Positions 9,282 to 19,550 of a stretch of DNA of 64,000 nt are shown here, one piece after another (position 1 is the first letter of the stretch; every line of letters begins with the position of its first letter). Source of the stretch: Micrasema longulum (lineage: Eukaryota; Arthropoda; Insecta; Trichoptera; Brachycentridae). The stretch is taken from contig JAGVSM010004897.1 in the NCBI GenBank assembly GCA_022494885.1, positions 51,854 to 115,853 of the forward strand. Reading direction: 5' to 3'. Made by a program: the position numbers and the translations under genes. Below the pieces are notes generated by a model. The model searched no databases and was not told the DNA's origin. It saw nothing but the letters and a program-made list of their open reading frames with translations.

Positions 9282-9990
9282 ATCACGCCGTTTCCCCGCA
9301 AGGGTGGGCAGAGAGGATAGAACGCCACATCACTCTATCTTGGCGTACATATCTCGCTTCCTCTACATTCATACATCTTCGCGCGCCGATTATTCCGACT
9401 TTTGACATGTCCATCTTCAAGTATTTGTAGGATTTGGTCATGCCATGTCTTTCTCGGTCTTTATCTATTTCTGCATCCATCAACCTTTTAGCCGTTCTTT
9501 CGCTGTCCATTCGCTCTACATGTCCGAACCAACGCAGCACCCTTTTTTTTTTTTTTTTTTGCACCACAACAGGCCAGGAGGCCCAATTACAGCGGTGAAT
9601 TACATCACAGAACACCCAGGCTTGAGAAAAATCACATTTAATTTTGTGTTCTCACCGGGAATCGAACCCGGAACCTTCCGTCTGTGAGTCAAGCGTCTTG
9701 ACCACTACACCACGGAGGCCGCCTTTCTTGATTATGTCGATAATGCATGTCTCAGCCTTACACACTTTACGGATCTCGACATTTGTGCACCTATCATATA
9801 TCGTTTTACCACACATTCGCTTGAGGGATCGCATTTCGACAGCATTCAATCTACTTTCATCATCATTTTTCCAATTCCATACTTCGCTCCCATACATTAG
9901 AGTTGGCACTAGAACTCTGTTGTGAACTGCTAGTTTAGCCTCCTGCCATAAACATTTGTTTGCCAAAGTAGATTTCAGTGCATTTCTGTA
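9282..9990 (-). pseudogene. RTE-like LINE, split by a SINE
   Basis: Minus coding blocks in order: LKSTLANKCLWQEAKLAVHN, VLVPTLMYGSEVWNW, RLNAVEMRSLKRMCGKT, YDRCTNVEIRKVCKAE, then after the SINE VLRWFGHVERMDSE, RTAKRLMDAEID and MTKSYKYLKMDMSK. The 3' end with CATCACGCCGTTTCCCCGCA (reverse) begins at 9282. The SINE lies between IIKK and VLRWFGH. Confidence 0.8.
9543..9722 (-). mobile_element. Full-length tRNA-derived SINE, family S2
   Basis: Read on minus: head GGCCTCCGTGGTGTAGTGGT (A box), CTTGACTCACAGACGGAAGG (anticodon-arm region), B box GGTTCGATTCCC, a body of about 100 nt, then an 18-base A tail (T run 9543-9560). About 180 bp in total. It interrupts the RTE coding sequence between GAATCAAGAAAG and GGTGCTGCG. 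RNA polymerase III would read from the A/B boxes. It is not a tRNA gene, since there is no closing acceptor stem. Confidence 0.85.
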
Positions 9991-10029
9991 AATAAAGATA
10001 CTGTAAAACATTTTTATGTATTGTCAAAT

Positions 10030-10905
10030 AATGGTAAGCTGCCCATAATCGCTTCTATTCACGATTCGCCCTTGGGAGGTACTGTTAGGTGGACTCGTGT
10101 GACTAAATTCATAACCAACTTAATAAAATTGCGTTTTTGAGAATAAGTATTTTTTAAATGAAATTATAGATTATTAGGACTTTTATAAACATTAAGAGTT
10201 TTTTTATAATTTTTAACATGTACAGTAGAGTGGGCAGATGATGTATGAAGTTTTTTATTTTTTTAGATATCAAAGTGAAAGGGGTCTAAACAGTTGCACT
10301 TTGGTATACATTGAAGATAAAAATTATTATTAAAAATATTCCATACTCCTTTTGGCCCTTAACCAAGCTTTGAAGTTTATAACTGTCTGAAAATTTTGTT
10401 AATTATCAATATTGAAAAAAAAAATTGTTGGTAAAGATATAATTTAATCACATTACAAATTCGAACACGTTTTAAAACTACCGAAATGCGAATAGTTTAC
10501 ACTCCCCGGAACTGATTCCGTTGAGCGCTTGGCGAAAACGACGAAAACAATGGCTCATTAAAACAATGCTACCCATTTATTGCAAAACAAAGTGCAACTC
10601 ACTCCCTTAGATGCTTATTCAATAAGGTTTAATGCACATTATAAACTTTAATTGCACTGATTTTCTTACTTAAATACGAAATGACTGCCGATTTAGCGCA
10701 AAAAATGACTTTTTCGGATACTTCAAGCTCCGGTTAATGACCAAAAGTAGTATCAAATATTTTTTGCATTCCAAATAATCCAAAAGGCAGCTTTTTAGAC
10801 CCCTTTCGTTTCGAAATTCGGGGAAAAAAAATCGGCCCCCCCTAACGTACTGTAAGTTTAATCCGATATTCCTCCTGGCTGAAAATACCCCATTGTTTTT
10901 ACAGC
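10030..10905. other. No gene recognised
   Basis: AT-rich sequence without a convincing coding signal; the minus frame 10670-10909 has no recognisable motif. A TTCAATATTGAAAAA-type and several low-complexity stretches are present. Confidence 0.4.
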
Positions 10906-10908
10906 ACA

Positions 10909-12272
10909 AGGGCCCCGATTACAATGGGAAGTTAATCCGTATCTTCAATTTTATCTACAAAGTAAAATGAGGTTTTTTGTATGAAAAGCAGAATATGCAT
11001 GCATTTTTTTCTTCTAAACATGTTCAATAATAGGTTACCGACGAAGATACTTTAAATATTCATGCAAATAAACTCATTTTCGTACACAATTATCGGTTTT
11101 TTCTTTATAGGCAGTCAAAGATAACACACATTAATAATTTTAAACTTATAATTAGAAATCAAACACTGATTTGAGTCTACTGAACACTTTATTTTATTTT
11201 TACAAATATAAACATAAAAATAAAAACTTCGTGACAATTGTTTCGCCTTATTAGGGTATTTTCAAACGAATGTGAAGATTATTTGGATCGAATGTTCTTA
11301 TATAGTTATATAATTCAAGGTACTTAAGTATAAAATAAAAATAATCTTATGAACTATAGCAAGTACATTAATCATAATTGAGGGAAAAACCGATGGTTAG
11401 GGTGAGGTTAAGTGTTTAATAGGTAATGGGGAATTTAGGTATTTGTATTTGAATTTCGGGGAAAATATAACAAAGTAAATATTTATTGACATACAAGTAA
11501 TTGTGAGATAATTAATGAAGCCTTATAGTTTTGTAAATTTAGATAATTGTTGTCGAAAAAATATCAATAGTATTATAACAGGTTGCTGTTCATTTTAATT
11601 TTAAAACATGATTGAAATATTATGAGGGAATTTATATAAACATAAATGTATTATTATACAATATTTCTATTTTTAAGAATTTCTTATCAAATATATCAAT
11701 GCGATTGTAACATGATTCATCTATTAATTACGCGTCATATAAGCGTATACAAAAAGGAACAAAGTGAAGAATAACAGTCTATTTAAATATGTTTAATAGT
11801 GGTGAAGATATTAGGTTGGTTTGTTCATTTATTATTTTAAAATTAGGATTATTTAGATATTTATTAATTTCTAATTGTTCACTGTTGTACCTTGAATTAT
11901 ATAACTATATAAGGACATTCAATCCAAATAATCTTCACATTCGTTTGAAAATGCCCTAATAAGGCGAAACAATTGTCACGAAGTTTTTATTTTTATATGT
12001 TTATATTTGTAAAAATAAAATAAAGTGTTCAGTAGACTCAAATCAGTGTTTGATTTCAAATTATAAGTTTAAATATGGAGTTCTACAAAATAAACACCAA
12101 ATCAATCTACACATTAATAATATGTATGATTTTTATTTAGAAACTTTGCTGGTCTGTCTTTAAACCGTATTTAAAAAAAAAAGTTATTATATCACTGTCG
12201 ACTGTTGTATTTGTTGTTGTTGTGTGTAAAATAAAGATAACTCTATTAACTGCCTATTGTAATTGGGACCCT
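10909..12272. mobile_element. Candidate 1.36 kb TIR element with nested inverted repeat
   Basis: Left end AGGGCCCCGATTACAATGGG (10909) and the reverse complement of the right end, AGGGTCCCAATTACAATAGG (ending 12272), agree at 23 of 27 positions through AGTTAA. A third, single end occurs at about 25058. No transposase was seen and I could not find a convincing target duplication, so the element could also be two chance-oriented ends. Confidence 0.5.
11138..12074. repeat. 187-bp near-perfect inverted repeat with hammerhead-like motifs
   Basis: Arms 11138-11323 and 11887-12074 are close inverted copies (TTTAAACTTATAAT, CACTGATTTGAGTCTACTGA, GTGACAATTGTTTCGCCTTA). Each arm contains a motif laid out like a type I hammerhead (right arm 11940-11982). 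Right after the right arm comes ATGGAGTTCTAC. The same start follows a similar motif at 44.8 kb, which suggests Penelope-like element terminal repeats in inverted orientation. No RT or GIY-YIG domain is present. Confidence 0.7.
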
Positions 12273-12404
12273 GGTTGGAGATAAAAAAATGAGAATCGCA
12301 GAATATTTTTAACTGTTTGGCAATAGTAGATTTGTGTTTATTTGTTTGTCTATTTTAATTTATTGCTTGTTGAAATGCATTATATAGTTATAATATAGTT
12401 TAAG

Positions 12405-13360
12405 CACGAAATTAAAGATCTTGGGATTGTTTTAGACTCAAAACTACTTTTTGAATCGCATATCAATAAAATTACCTCCAAAGCATTGAGCATGTTAGGT
12501 TTCATAATTCGAATGAGTAAACACTTTAATAATCCAAAGGCCCTTATTTCATTATATTATACATTTGTCAGAAGCCATTTGGAATACGCCTCAGATATGG
12601 AATCCCCAGTATGCCATATATATAAGTAGAATAGAAAATATTCAAAACAAATTTATAAAGTACCTTAAATACAAAACCGGTATTTCTTATGTATCTACTC
12701 TCACTGTCTCCACCTTCCATGGAATCATTTCTCTACAATACCGCAGAGTGTGTACGGACCAACTACTGCTTTACAAAATTATGACAGGAATGGTTGACTG
12801 TACAGAGCTGCTTGGTTTAATAACAATACATGTGCCAGCCAGGATTTGTAGACGGTACCACCTGTTTCACGTACCAATAAGTAAAACATCGTATGTTAAA
12901 ATGCTTTTTTTCGTAGGACTTTTTCAATGTACAATACAAAATTTAAAAATATAGATTACACAAACATCACTCTGTCAGATTTAAAATTTACGCTAAAAAT
13001 GTATTATGTAACTTAGTAGACATTATAATAATAAATATGTACATCTCCCCTCCCCTCCTTATCCTATCTTCAAGCATTTTTGTCCTTATCCCGCCCAATT
13101 TACAGTAACTTAATGTTCTTAAAATTAATATTTAAAAATCTTTGATTATTGAGTACTTGAAAATAACATTTTTATATGTATAAATTGTTTGTATTTATTT
13201 GATATGTAATATATATATTCTTTACTAACTTTGTATACTATGTGGAAATCTGTTATTGGTTCTGAGTTTATACACTATATCTGTTTGTTTACTAAAAATA
13301 TGTATGTAGAACTGTTGATTTCCCTAATAAAATAAAAATAAAATAAATAAAAATAAAATA
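12405..13360 (+). pseudogene. Jockey-type LINE, C-terminal RT and 3' end
   Basis: Translation: EIKDLGIVLDSKLLFESHIN, ITSKALSMLGFIIRMSKHF, YYTFVRSHLEYAS, then after a one-base shift QIWNPQYAIYISRIENIQNK and FIKYLKYKTG, YRRVCTDQLLLYKIMTGMVD, VPARICRRYHLFHVP. The thumb region is good but the palm is missing (5' truncation). The 3' UTR ends at CCCTAATAAAATAAAAATAA. Related minus copies are at 27440-28125 and 30175-30925. Confidence 0.8.
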
Positions 13361-13364
13361 ATTG

Positions 13365-13955
13365 ATTGACGTTAGCGGGATATTCAATGAGTCCTACGTA
13401 AATAAAAATATTTTTAAAAAATAAAGATGTCGTTTTAAACATCGGCTATCAGCATTAAAATCTTTTCAACCGTGGAAACAAATGATTGTTTTAATTCGAC
13501 AGTCAGACGGTAGACTGGGGGGGTCGCGGTTGGTTGATAATTCTCACATTTTTTCTATACGTAGATACATCTGTCGACGTACATTTTATGCTGTTGAATA
13601 ATTTAATGGTCTACCAAGAAATCTAACGCGAAACATCCTTAAGAAAGGGTTCTCAAAAACATCGTTTGGGGCGTACAAAATTATAATAAAATAGCAGATA
13701 TAATACAGTGTATAAATTTTATTCAAAGTCCATTCAAAAATACTTGTCTAAGAAAGAAGTAAAAAAAATATTTTCATAGTTCTTTTTTATGTAACATTCA
13801 TTGATAACACTGTATTTTTTTGTAATTCATGTTTTAGATTGAAATAAAATTTTTACACATTATTTAAAGACGTCACTCCTCTTTATGTATACAAGAATTG
13901 TTTTTTTTTTTTTAACGTTAAAGGAACGTTCATATAAATATAAATATTATATCTA
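13365..13955. other. No gene recognised
   Basis: Contains AAAGACGTCACTCCTCTTTATG (start near 13866), shared with 37740-37760 inside the hAT-like element, so at least the last part is an interspersed repeat. The rest (13460-13680) is moderately GC-rich and unassigned. Confidence 0.35.
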
Positions 13956-13957
13956 TA

Positions 13958-14321
13958 CAGGTGTTCTTTAAACCCTGTCACATCCGAAACCACAATGATC
14001 AGTATGGGCAAGAAGACATATAAGCATATTTAAAAAATATTTAGAACAAAGAAAAATTTAACTAAAAAAAAATAAAACTTAAAATAAAACAAATGGTTGC
14101 TTACTTCTGCAGGGGAGAAGTGAGGGGAGCGCGGCGCAATATCAGACTCCCCCTTCCCCCTTCTCGTTTCACCCCTGCAGGAGTAAGCAACCATTCGCTT
14201 TTTTTTTTTTTTTTTTTTTAATTTTATTCGTTCTGAAAAAATATATTCATATGCCAATATGTCTTCTTGCTCATACTGATCATCGTGGTTTCGGATGTGA
14301 CAGGGTTTTAAGAACAACCTG
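13958..14321. mobile_element. Foldback MITE, family N (long form)
   Basis: TIR starts CAGGTGTTCT; both arms share CCTGTCACATCCGAAACCAC and its complement. An inner palindrome (14092-14195, arms AATGGTTGCTTACTTCTGCA) lies at the centre. TA precedes the left end; the right flank is TGTA. Family members: 22440-22801 and 56991-57145, both with clean TA duplications. No coding capacity; Tc1/mariner-type mobilisation is inferred from the TA only. Confidence 0.8.
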
Positions 14322-14334
14322 TGTAATGTGTAAA

Positions 14335-14489
14335 GTATTAATGATATGTATAAAATATTTTTTTATTTTATTTTTTATTATCAATAAAACATATAATACA
14401 AAAAGTACATATTACGCTCCCAGGAGTTATTAAAGAAACTCATTTGGGACCGTACATAAGAAAAAACATTTTGTTAACAATACATAATA
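14335..14489 (-). mobile_element. LINE 3' UTR, part 1 of a copy split by the pogo-like transposon
   Basis: Closely matches the 3' UTR at 3335-3480 (AATAAAACATATAATAC, CCCAGGAGTTRTWMRAGAAA, CTCATTTGGGACSGTACATA). The rest of the copy resumes at 18245. Confidence 0.8.
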
Positions 14490-14917
14490 AGGTAAACGGC
14501 TATAATACTGACCCATTTCGTGTCTTAATCTGACAGACATTTTTATTCATTTTTTGTTTTTAAATACCTGGTAATTGAAACTATATAATTTTGTCTATTT
14601 CTAAAATTGATGAATTTACTTCAATACGTTAAAAAAATAAAAGTAAAAAATCAAGCAATTTAAATAAAAAAAAAATATTAAACATATCCAGATTTTGTAT
14701 TCATTACTGACATACTGAAAATGGATTTCACTCTAATACTGACCTATGGTGATCCTATTACTGACCGGGAGTGAAATAAAAGATTTTGATTTATTTATTC
14801 AATATATTTGATAATAAATCTAACAACACATAAGAAAAATATCAATTAATAATCATAGAGGTAACTAAAAAAAATAGTAAAATAATTTTTACTAAAAGAA
14901 ATACCTAAAATATTGAT

Positions 14918-15214
14918 TTACTTATCAGATGAACAGCGTAATATTGTTATATCAGGGATGGAGTAAATTCCCCTCGCATTCAGCAATTCCGGTTCTGGAA
15001 TTGTTTTTATAATTTCTTCAGAAGAATACCATATAGTATCCTCTTTTTCTGGCCACCTCCAATTCTGGCCACTCATAACCATTACTCTGACTAAGGCGGA
15101 ACCATTATCTTTGCTCTTCACCACAATCCCTGGAAAATATTCTTCTTCAAACTTTACAATTACATACTCATTCAATTTATAACCGCCAAAGTCATTTAAA
15201 CAACTCCGTTGCAC
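14918..15214 (-). CDS. C-terminal domain of pogo-like transposase, third frame
   Basis: Reads NDFGGYKLNEYVIVKFEEEY, FPGIVVKSK, GQNWRWPEKEDTIWY, PEPELLNARGIYSIPDI. The pattern VIVKFE..YFPG, W.WP..D..WY, N.RG.Y is a small domain I recall at the C-terminus of many insect and fish jerky/tigger-like DDE proteins. It overlaps the end of the preceding frame (15196) by 19 bases in a different frame, so a frameshift has probably separated it from the main protein. Function unknown; possibly chromatin or DNA binding. Confidence 0.6.
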   Translation of the reverse strand: MQRSCLNDFGGYKLNEYVIVKFEEEYFPGIVVKSKDNGSALVRVMVMSGQNWRWPEKEDTIWYSSEEIIKTIPEPELLNARGIYSIPDITILRCSSDK

Positions 15215-16670
15215 TTCTGTTTTTTTATCTTTCCTTGTTTCTTCTCAAGCACCACATTTTTTTTCTCCTCTTTTAATCTTTTCCTTTCCAATTTTTCTTC
15301 ATCTTTTTTCATTTTGTCATCTTTGACCTTTTGCTGGTAGTTAATATAATCGTTTGATGAAACAATGACAGTTGGAATTCTTTTTGTAATTTTCTTTTTC
15401 TCTACCACTTTATCTTCTGGCCAAAACAGACACTGCTTAAAGGGCGTAAGAGCATTAATAATTGTTTTAGAATTAGGAGTTTTACAAGGCGTCGCTTCAT
15501 TGAGATTAGTATCGCTTGTGCCCGCTTGTTCTAGGAGTTCTCGATCTAAATTTGCGGTAAGAGAAACGGACATTGGTTCACTGTTTTTCTCGGGAATTAG
15601 TTCACTATCTTTTACCACCATTGTCATAATTTCAGATTCATCACCTGTTGTTGACCAAAAACTATCGTCAAACGCTATGAGAGACTCATTCAACGTATCG
15701 TTGTTAACGAAAGTTTCATACCCTAAATGACATTCGTCATTATTCCCTGTGACCAATCCGATATTTTCATTGACTAAATTCTTCGTAATTTTCCAAATGT
15801 AGAACAAATTTTCGTCTTCCTTTGGACCATTCCATGTATCATTTGTTTGATCATTAAATGCATCAATTTGGTTGTTTGTCAGTAAATTTTCAAATAAACG
15901 TAGAAATACGGCGTTGTATTTGTTGTTAGGAATTTTCAACAGATTTTGAGAAGTAACGACGTGCTTAGGACAAGACGATGATGGTGTTGACGTGCAAGGA
16001 CGCGCTTTTTTAAAATCAAGTTTTCTATAGTTGACTCCTTCTGGGGAAAATGGATACAACCCACAAGTCCTAAATCCATTTTGAAGAGTATTCATATTAC
16101 CAGCTGTTTCTAATACAGTTTTTAATAAAGGGGCAAAATCTTCTCTCATAAGCTTTTTACCCTCATTATCAATTTTCCATTGGTGAACTCTCTTTTTCCA
16201 TTCTAATTTGACTGGACGGAATAGGGCTACATCGAGGGGCTGCAATATATGAGTTGCGTTTGGGTACAAAGCAATCAATATAATTTTATTATCCTTACAA
16301 AACTCACTGAGCGCCAAAGTCATGTGCGACGAATGCCCGTCAACATATAAAATTATAGGAAATACTATCTGGTTCTTTTTGAGCCATGGAAAAAAAACGT
16401 TTCCTATATATTCATAAAACACTTCTCCAGTCATCCACCCGGAATCAGATCTGCCCATTCCCCAACCATGTGGCATTTTTCTGGCTAGCGAAAGTGGTAT
16501 TCTTTTATATTTATAAATTATCATTGGGGGGGGGAGGTCTCCTGCTGCATTAGCCATCACAAGTGTAGTAAGACATTCTTTTTCATCGTTGTGTATAAAA
16601 TTATAAACAGATTTCGAACCTTTTTTCACTATGACAGACGACTCCTTCGGACTTAAAAAAAAGCAGTTTC
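15196..16670 (-). CDS. DDE transposase catalytic core, second frame
   Basis: Frame stays open upstream of its first start to the T run near 16663: FFLSPKESSVIVKKGSKSVY. Motifs: NDEKECLTTLVMANAAGDLP and PPMIIYKYKRIP; the second acidic residue in ILYVDGHSSHMT (about residue 97 counted from KKGSK); the third in NATHILQPLDVALFRPVK (about 133), giving DDx35D spacing. The C-terminal part is Lys-rich (KKDEEKLERKRLKEEKK), likely nuclear localisation. The first Asp lies in the upstream frame (NCDETAFF). The enzyme would cut and rejoin DNA at the TIRs. Confidence 0.85.
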
Positions 16671-17195
16671 GTCACAATTATAAATGCGTTTTGGGTCATT
16701 CAAAACATCTGTGTAATCATTTTCATCGATATAGTTCTTAACAGTAGAAAACCATTGCCTTAAATTTTTTTCGCTTACGTTCGCCCTTGCTCTAATTAAA
16801 TTTTGTGACACTCTTTGCGAAATGCCAGGGTGTCTTTTTAAAAATCCTTCGTACCAACGCCTGCCAGGTTTTCCGTCTTTGAAGGGATTTTCGCGTTTTA
16901 ATTTCAATAATAGTAATTGAACACTGTCAAGTAACTGGTCTTTGGTCGCCGGAAATCCCCTTTCTCCAATAAATATTATCCAATCGACTATCTGACGTTC
17001 TTCGTGATTAGTTAGAATTGTAGGATGTCCAACTATTCTTTCTACAGGATACTTGCCCTTTTTCTTGTATAACAATGTTGTTTTTGGGATTTTATACAAA
17101 TTGCTGGCCTTGTATATTGTCATTCCTTTTTCCACAGCTAACAACGCATCTTTCACTGACTGTTCACTATACTGCATTCTTTTAGGCGCCATCAT
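16653..17195 (-). CDS. Transposase N-terminus: HTH DNA-binding domains and first catalytic Asp
   Basis: 180 codons starting MMAPKRMQYSEQSVKDALLA. Residues 8-55 fit a pipsqueak/CENP-B N-type helix-turn-helix (VEKGMTIYKASNLYKIPKTT). Residues 60-140 fit the second CENP-B-like HTH (HEERQIVDWIIFIGERGFPA, GRRWYEGFLKRHPGIS). It ends YNCDETAFF, the first D of the DDE triad (residue 175), then stops at an eight-T run. With one additional T, or a -1 slip on U UUU UUU, translation continues into the 15196-16670 frame in register with the family. Confidence 0.85.
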   Translation of the reverse strand: MMAPKRMQYSEQSVKDALLAVEKGMTIYKASNLYKIPKTTLLYKKKGKYPVERIVGHPTILTNHEERQIVDWIIFIGERGFPATKDQLLDSVQLLLLKLKRENPFKDGKPGRRWYEGFLKRHPGISQRVSQNLIRARANVSEKNLRQWFSTVKNYIDENDYTDVLNDPKRIYNCDETAFF

Positions 17196-18246
17196 ATCTA
17201 AAACAAAAGGTTTATGAAATTTATATTTTCAAAAATTCCATCTAAAGTAGCTTAAAACGTATGTTTTGAAATCCAGTTTTACTTAATTTTATCTTGTGTT
17301 ATTTATACATCGTATACAATAGTGTTTGGTAGTCAGATATTGGATCAATTTACAAGTAAAATTTAAGTTTTATGTTCCGTTATTTAAAAAATGCGTATTT
17401 AAATATTACATTGGAAATAACTTTGTTAATTTTATTTTAAATCAAAATAAATATGTAAAAATATGTCTCGGCACAGAACTTATTTACTGACATAATATGT
17501 AATACTGACATCAGATTATAAAATGTAATACTGACCGAAATTTGTTTCTATTACTGACCACTAACTTTACTCATTTATAAGATTAAAATAAAGCAAAAAT
17601 ATATAAGTCAGAACTACATTTCCTAATTCAAAATTCTTTGTGCTCTACAAATCACACAAAAAATGTGTTTTTAATTTTGTTTCAATCAAACTAATTTAAA
17701 TTTTTGAAATATTCTCACTGAACTTATTACTGACCCATAGGTCAGTAAAGAAAACGACTAAAATATCAGCCGGATGCAATACTGACTGCTTAGGTCAGTA
17801 AAAGAAACAGTCAAAAAAATGGTTGGATGTAATACTGACCACTTTTATTTTTAAAATTTATGATACAAATAGTAAAAATATCTTACAAATACTTTGTTTT
17901 ATGAAATATCAAGAGTCAAATCCTACTGACTGAATAGAAATATAACTGAATAACAATTGAATACAGAAAATATATGGTTTAAAGTAAACTTTGAAAATTA
18001 GGCTTACCTCGTAAGGATTTCCTGTGTACTGCTGTTAGTCACCGGGTGTCCAAACTCTAACTGATTTTTTAAACAGAAAAATTCGAATGTCAACCATAGA
18101 ACAAGTGTGAACAATTAACAGATGCTGTGTTCTAGTGTTGCCAATATTCATAAATGTGTTTTTTTTTTGCTTTTTCCTATTATCTTTGTTTTTGTTGAAA
18201 TAGATCAGTAATACGGGCACGGTCAGTATTACAGCCGTTTACCTTA

Positions 18247-18815
18247 TCATACATATTAATACATCCGAGATAGAAAGAAAACATTATTGTATAAGAAACA
18301 TAAAACACCATCTTATATAAACTACATTAATAATTATCACTATCAAAAAGATTTAAGAAATATTTTTCAATTGCGACCCTTCTGGATTTTTTATTAAATT
18401 TTTCGTGTTTTAGCTCATCGGGCAGTTTATTATATTCGGAATGGCCAATATTTTCCAAAAACCTACGGCCGAACTTTGTTGAGCGAAACTTAAGACACAT
18501 GAAGATTCCCTGAGTAACGCGTATTGTGATTGTGAATATCATGACCAAATGTGTATTTCAAATTTGTGTGAGCAGAATAGTTGATGATATTTAAAATAGT
18601 ATTGGTTATGTCATGCAGTGGCATCACCTTAAAAGGAAGTATTTTTGTTTGTCGGTAGATATCCTTGACATGGGAATCCCATTTAAGTCCAAGAATGTTT
18701 CTTAGAGCTCTGTTCTGAAGAACTTGTATTTCCGAGATCTGATTTTTGCTGGCAAAACCCCATGATAGATAAGATAGGTGGGAATGAATCATAGCGTAGT
18801 AGACGGGAATCAAAA
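18247..18815 (-). pseudogene. LINE RT C-terminus, part 2 of the split copy
   Basis: Two minus frames (18327-18548 and 18490-18909) parallel 3781-4400: MIHSHLSYLSWGFASKNQIS, EIQVLQNRALRNILGLKWDS, HVKDIYRQTKILPFKVMPLH, FGRRFLENIGHSEYNKLPDE. One frameshift near 18500. Homology stops at about 18815, where a (GT/AT)-rich unrelated sequence begins, so the copy is strongly 5' truncated. Confidence 0.8.
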
Positions 18816-19260
18816 TGGAATATATATGTTTATACGTGTGTGTATGTATGTTTATGAATGCATTAAAAGTGCTCCGACTCAAAACGGATTTTCTAGCGAG
18901 TCGGGACATTTCACAGGCATGGGTCGTTCCTGATTATGTCGATATAAACTATGTCTCTGTCACTACTAAATGTATGTACACAGTTATTAATAAATGAAAA
19001 GAATGTATTTCGTTGTAGTAATAGGTATACTTTTTCTGAATAAATAAGCAAAAAAAAAAAGTTTTTTATCCATGGCTTACAGAATAGGGAAATATCAGGG
19101 TTTTTTTTATACACTTTTAAAGTAATACAGGTCTATGAAATATTGTCCAGTAAAAAATGATTTTTTTGCTAATTATTAGTAGTATGAAAAATACTTTTAA
19201 ATTTGTAATTTTGAATTCCCGAAAAAACTGTTTATTTGTTCGAGTCATTTAAATTAGTTT
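18816..19260. other. No gene recognised
   Basis: AT-rich, with a short TGTGTGTATGTATGT tract at 18838-18855. Frames here have no family motif. Confidence 0.4.
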
Positions 19261-19263
19261 AGA

Positions 19264-19550
19264 ACATTTTATTTTATTTTTATTTTTATAAATTTATTGC
19301 AAAACATTAGTTTACATACTTAATAACAGGGAATCTATATAAAACTAATTAATGTAAAATAAAAACGGAGTATTTTCTGTTTATGATAGTCTCCATCTAA
19401 CATGGCTCAGCCTGTTCTTAGATGGAGATTTTTTTATCTTTGGAGCATTAGTAGTCCTATACTAATAAAACAATAACATAAAAAAGAAAAACTAAAACTA
19501 CTTAATTGTAAATGCCCAGATAATCAAATGTAAGTAATCAAAAATCGTTG
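19264..19550 (-). mobile_element. LINE 3' UTR (family of 35.7 kb), part 1
   Basis: Aligns with 35700-35965: AATAACAGGGAATCWATATA, TCTCCATCTAACATGGCTCA, GTAGTCCTATACTAATAAAA. A short hairpin is formed by TCTCCATCTAA/TTAGATGGAGA. Interrupted at about 19550 by a plus LINE and resumed at 20631. Confidence 0.75.

Larger units (their letters stand above)
14490..18244 (-). mobile_element. Pogo/jerky-type DNA transposon, 3755 bp, complete ends
   Basis: TIR AGGTAAACGGCTRTAATACT-GACC at both ends; TA at 14488-14489 and 18245-18246 is the target duplication. It encodes a transposase on minus (14918-17195) in three frames. Subterminal sequence carries many copies of TAATACTGACC-like motifs in both orientations (left 14500-14770, right 17490-17840), likely transposase binding sites. 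It is inserted in a LINE 3' UTR, whose two halves abut the ends. Confidence 0.9.

Noticed and set aside
15365..15730. 121-codon plus frame
   Set aside because: Antisense shadow of the transposase coding strand.
18800..18860. Alternative splice or promoter signals near 18.8 kb
   Set aside because: Only generic TG/AT-rich sequence at the truncation point of a LINE.
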